From Hippasteria phrygiana (taxonomy: Eukaryota; Echinodermata; Asteroidea; Valvatida; Goniasteridae): a DNA stretch of 64,000 bases. The notes under the pieces were generated by a model. That model saw only the letters and a list, made by a program, of their open reading frames with translations. It did not search any database and had not been told where the DNA came from. Numbering within the stretch: the stretch's first letter is position 1; every line of letters begins with the position of its first letter. A program made the translations under genes and the position numbers. The stretch spans positions 4,960,001 to 5,024,000 of the forward strand of contig JAZGUH010000103.1 of the NCBI GenBank assembly GCA_037893225.1, read 5' to 3'. Below, one piece after another: positions 62,089 to 64,000 of the stretch.

Positions 62089-64000
62089 AGACCCACGTTC
62101 AGCCGAATGATGGCCGAGATAAGCGAGTACGTTTTTCCAACTGATTTTTCTGCATTCCCGCATAACTGCACACGCTATACAATGGCTAGCCAAGACCCCC
62201 CACAACGCAACTTCGGCTTCAAATGACTGCGTTTTTCGACCTGATGTTGAACGAATTTGAGCACAATCTTGATACTGTTGGAAAGCGTGACTCCTCAGCA
62301 ACATCCAGACAAATCTCCAGCTCCTCAGACCCATGTTCAGCCGAAAGATGTCCGAGATAAGCGAGTAAGTTTTTCCAACTGATTTTTCTGCATTCCCGCA
62401 TAACTGCACACGCTATACAATGGCTAGCCAAGACCCCCCACCACGCAACTTCGGCATCAAATGACTGCGTTTTTCGACCTGATGTTGAAAGAATTTGCAC
62501 ACTATCTTGATACTGTTGGAAAGCGTGACTCCTCAGCAACATCCAGACCAATCGTCAGCTCGTCAGACCCACGTTTAGCCGAATGATGGCCGAGATAAGC
62601 GAGTACGTTTTTCGAACTGATTGTTCTGCATTCCCGCATAACTGCACACGCTATACAATGGACTAGCCGAGACCCCCACCACGCAACTTTGTCCCCACAT
62701 GACTGCGTTTTTCGACCTGATGTTGAACGAAATTGCGCACAATCTTGATACTGTTAAAAAGAGTGACTCCTCAGCAACGTCCAGACAAATCTTCAGCTCC
62801 TCGGACCCACGTTCAGCCGAATGATGGCCGAGATAAGCGAGTAAGTTTTTCCAACTGATTTGTCTGCATTCCCGCATAACTGCACACGCAATACAATGGC
62901 TAGCCAAGACCCCCCACAACGCAACTTCGGCCTCAAATGACTGCGTTTTTCGACCTGATGTTGAACGAATTTGAGCACAACCTTGATACTGTTGGAAAGC
63001 GTGACTCCTCAGCAACATCCAGACTAATCTTCAGCTCCTCAGACCCACGTCCAGCCGAATGATGGCCGAGATAAGCGAGTACGTTTTTCCTACTGATTGT
63101 TCTGCATTCCCGCATAACTGCACACGCTATACAATGGACTAGCCGAGACCCCCACAACGCAACCTGGGCTCCAAATGACTGCGTTTTTCGACCTGATGTT
63201 GAACGAATTTGAGCACAATCTTCATACTGTTGGAAAGCGTGACTCCTCAGCAACATCCAGAAAAATCTCCAGCTCCTCAGACCCACGTTCAGCCGAATGA
63301 TGTCCGAGATAAGCCAGTAAGTTTTTCCAACTGATTTTTCTGCATTCCCGCATAACTGCACACGCTATACAATGGCTAGCCAAGACCCCCCACAACGCAA
63401 CTTCGGCCTCAAATGACTGCGTTTTTCGACCTGATGTTGAACGAATTTGAGCACAATCTTGATACTGTTGGAAAGCGTGACTCCTCAGCAACATCCAGAC
63501 TAATCTTCAGCTCCTCAGACCCCCGTTCAGCCGAATGATGGCTGAGATAAGCGAGTACGTTTTTCCAACTGATTTTTCTGCATTCCCGCATTACTGCACA
63601 CGCCATACAATGGCTAGCCAAGACCCCCCACAACGCAACTTCGGCTTCAAATGACTGCGTTTTTCGACCTGATGTTGGACGAATTTGAGCACAATCTTGA
63701 TACTGTTGGAAAGCGTGACTCCTCAGCAACATCCAGACAAATCTCCAGCTCCTCAGACCCATGTTCAGCCGAAAGATGTCCGAGATAAGCGAGTAAGTTT
63801 TTCCAACTGATTTTTCTGCATTCCCGCATAACTGCACACGCTATACAATGGCTAGCCAAGACCACCCACCACGCAACTTCGGCATCAAATGACTGCGTTT
63901 TTCGACCTGATGTTGAAAGAATTTGCACACTATCTTGATACTGTTGGAAAGCGTGACTCCTCAGCAACATCCAGACCAATCTTCAGCTCCTCAGACCCAC
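62089..64000 (+). repeat. 8-mer HOR unit 3, diverging, cut by the window end (N C D E A R N C D...)
   Basis: The first five monomers match unit 2. A at 63041 has private 'aacctgggctcc' and ends with 'gaaaaatctcc', leading into an R-like unit (63279, with 'gatgtccgag' and 'ataagccag') and then N C. The last monomer begins at 63993 and only 8 bases are present, so the array continues beyond the window. Confidence 0.85.

Larger units (their letters stand above)
1..64000 (+). repeat. Tandem satellite array, 238-bp monomer, about 269 head-to-tail copies
   Basis: The motif 'agaccca' at monomer position 1 recurs at 1, 239, 476, 714, 952, 1190, 1428, 1667 and so on to 63993, always 238 bp apart or within a few bases. 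All copies share one orientation. Near-invariant segments lie at monomer positions 63-97 ('gcattcccgcataactg' and after), 133-156 ('aaatgactgcgttttt' and after) and 201-220. A typical copy has 69 C and 45 G out of 238. No non-satellite base run was found, so every stretch longer than 300 bases holds only monomers. Satellites with HOR structure are typical of eukaryotic centromeric or other heterochromatic blocks; the family itself is not one I recognise. Since 238 is not a multiple of 3, it cannot encode an in-frame repeat protein. Confidence 0.98.

Noticed and set aside
1..64000. CRISPR array
   Set aside because: Units are 238 bp, contiguous and similar along their whole length. There are no short identical repeats separated by unique spacers, and no cas genes.
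1..64000. Gene for a tandem-repeat surface or structural protein
   Set aside because: The period is not a multiple of three and length variants of plus or minus one base are common, so no frame persists across units.
1..64000. rDNA spacer, tRNA cluster or histone cluster repeat
   Set aside because: No rRNA, tRNA or histone-like sequence appears in the monomer, and the unit is too short to contain one.
1..64000. LTR or other transposon origin
   Set aside because: No terminal repeats, target-site duplications, polymerase-like frames or inverted termini were seen in or around the monomers.

Overview
The whole 64-kb window is one uninterrupted tandem satellite array. A 238-bp monomer (about 48% GC, C-rich on the + strand) is repeated head-to-tail about 269 times in one orientation. 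The array enters at base 1 and is still running at base 64000, so neither edge is visible. I see no unique sequence, RNA gene, mobile element, CRISPR array or credible protein-coding gene. The unit length (238 = 3x79+1), the higher-order repeat (HOR) organisation and the scale point to a eukaryotic chromosome, in a centromeric, pericentromeric, subtelomeric or B-chromosome-type block. I do not recognise the family and cannot place the species. CpG is hardly depleted (about 12 per monomer, observed/expected about 0.9), which fits a lineage or locus without heavy CpG methylation decay, but this is only suggestive.

I numbered monomers from the 'agaccca' motif to 'agctcctc' and sorted them by diagnostic bases into about 20 types, lettered A to R with primed variants (Dj, a D variant, is one of them). 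These fall into two broad classes. Class 1 reads 'ggactagccgag' (A, D, G, H, J, L, M, Q). Class 2 reads 'ggctagccaag' or a close variant (B, C, E, F, I, K, N, P, R). The classes tend to alternate, as if the array once had a 476-bp dimer unit. Length classes of 237, 238 and 239 bp come mostly from a C-run at monomer positions 107-114.

Zone I (about 1-23.5 kb) is built on a 17-monomer HOR of 4,046 bp in the order C D E A F G H I B' A B C' J K L M N. It is complete at 476-4521, partial from 4522, and complete in rotated register at 18324-22369. A scrambled mosaic lies between. Zone II (about 23.5-43 kb) uses types P, F' and Q, with tandem 5-mers and 10-mers and a 12- to 15-monomer block present three times (25.2, 32.8 and 38.8 kb). 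Zone III (about 43-64 kb) is dominated by an 8-mer N C D E A F G H (about 1,904 bp), with a 9-mer variant and a 17-monomer tandem duplication of 4,035-bp period at 45.7-53.7 kb.

The biology on display is array turnover. There are chimeric monomers at unequal-crossover junctions, block duplications at several scales carrying private marker mutations, and zone-specific homogenisation. Functional signals (a 41-codon frame open in nearly all monomers; a dimorphic GTTGGAAAGCG/GTTAAAAAGAG box loosely like part of a CENP-B box) are reported as hypotheses only.
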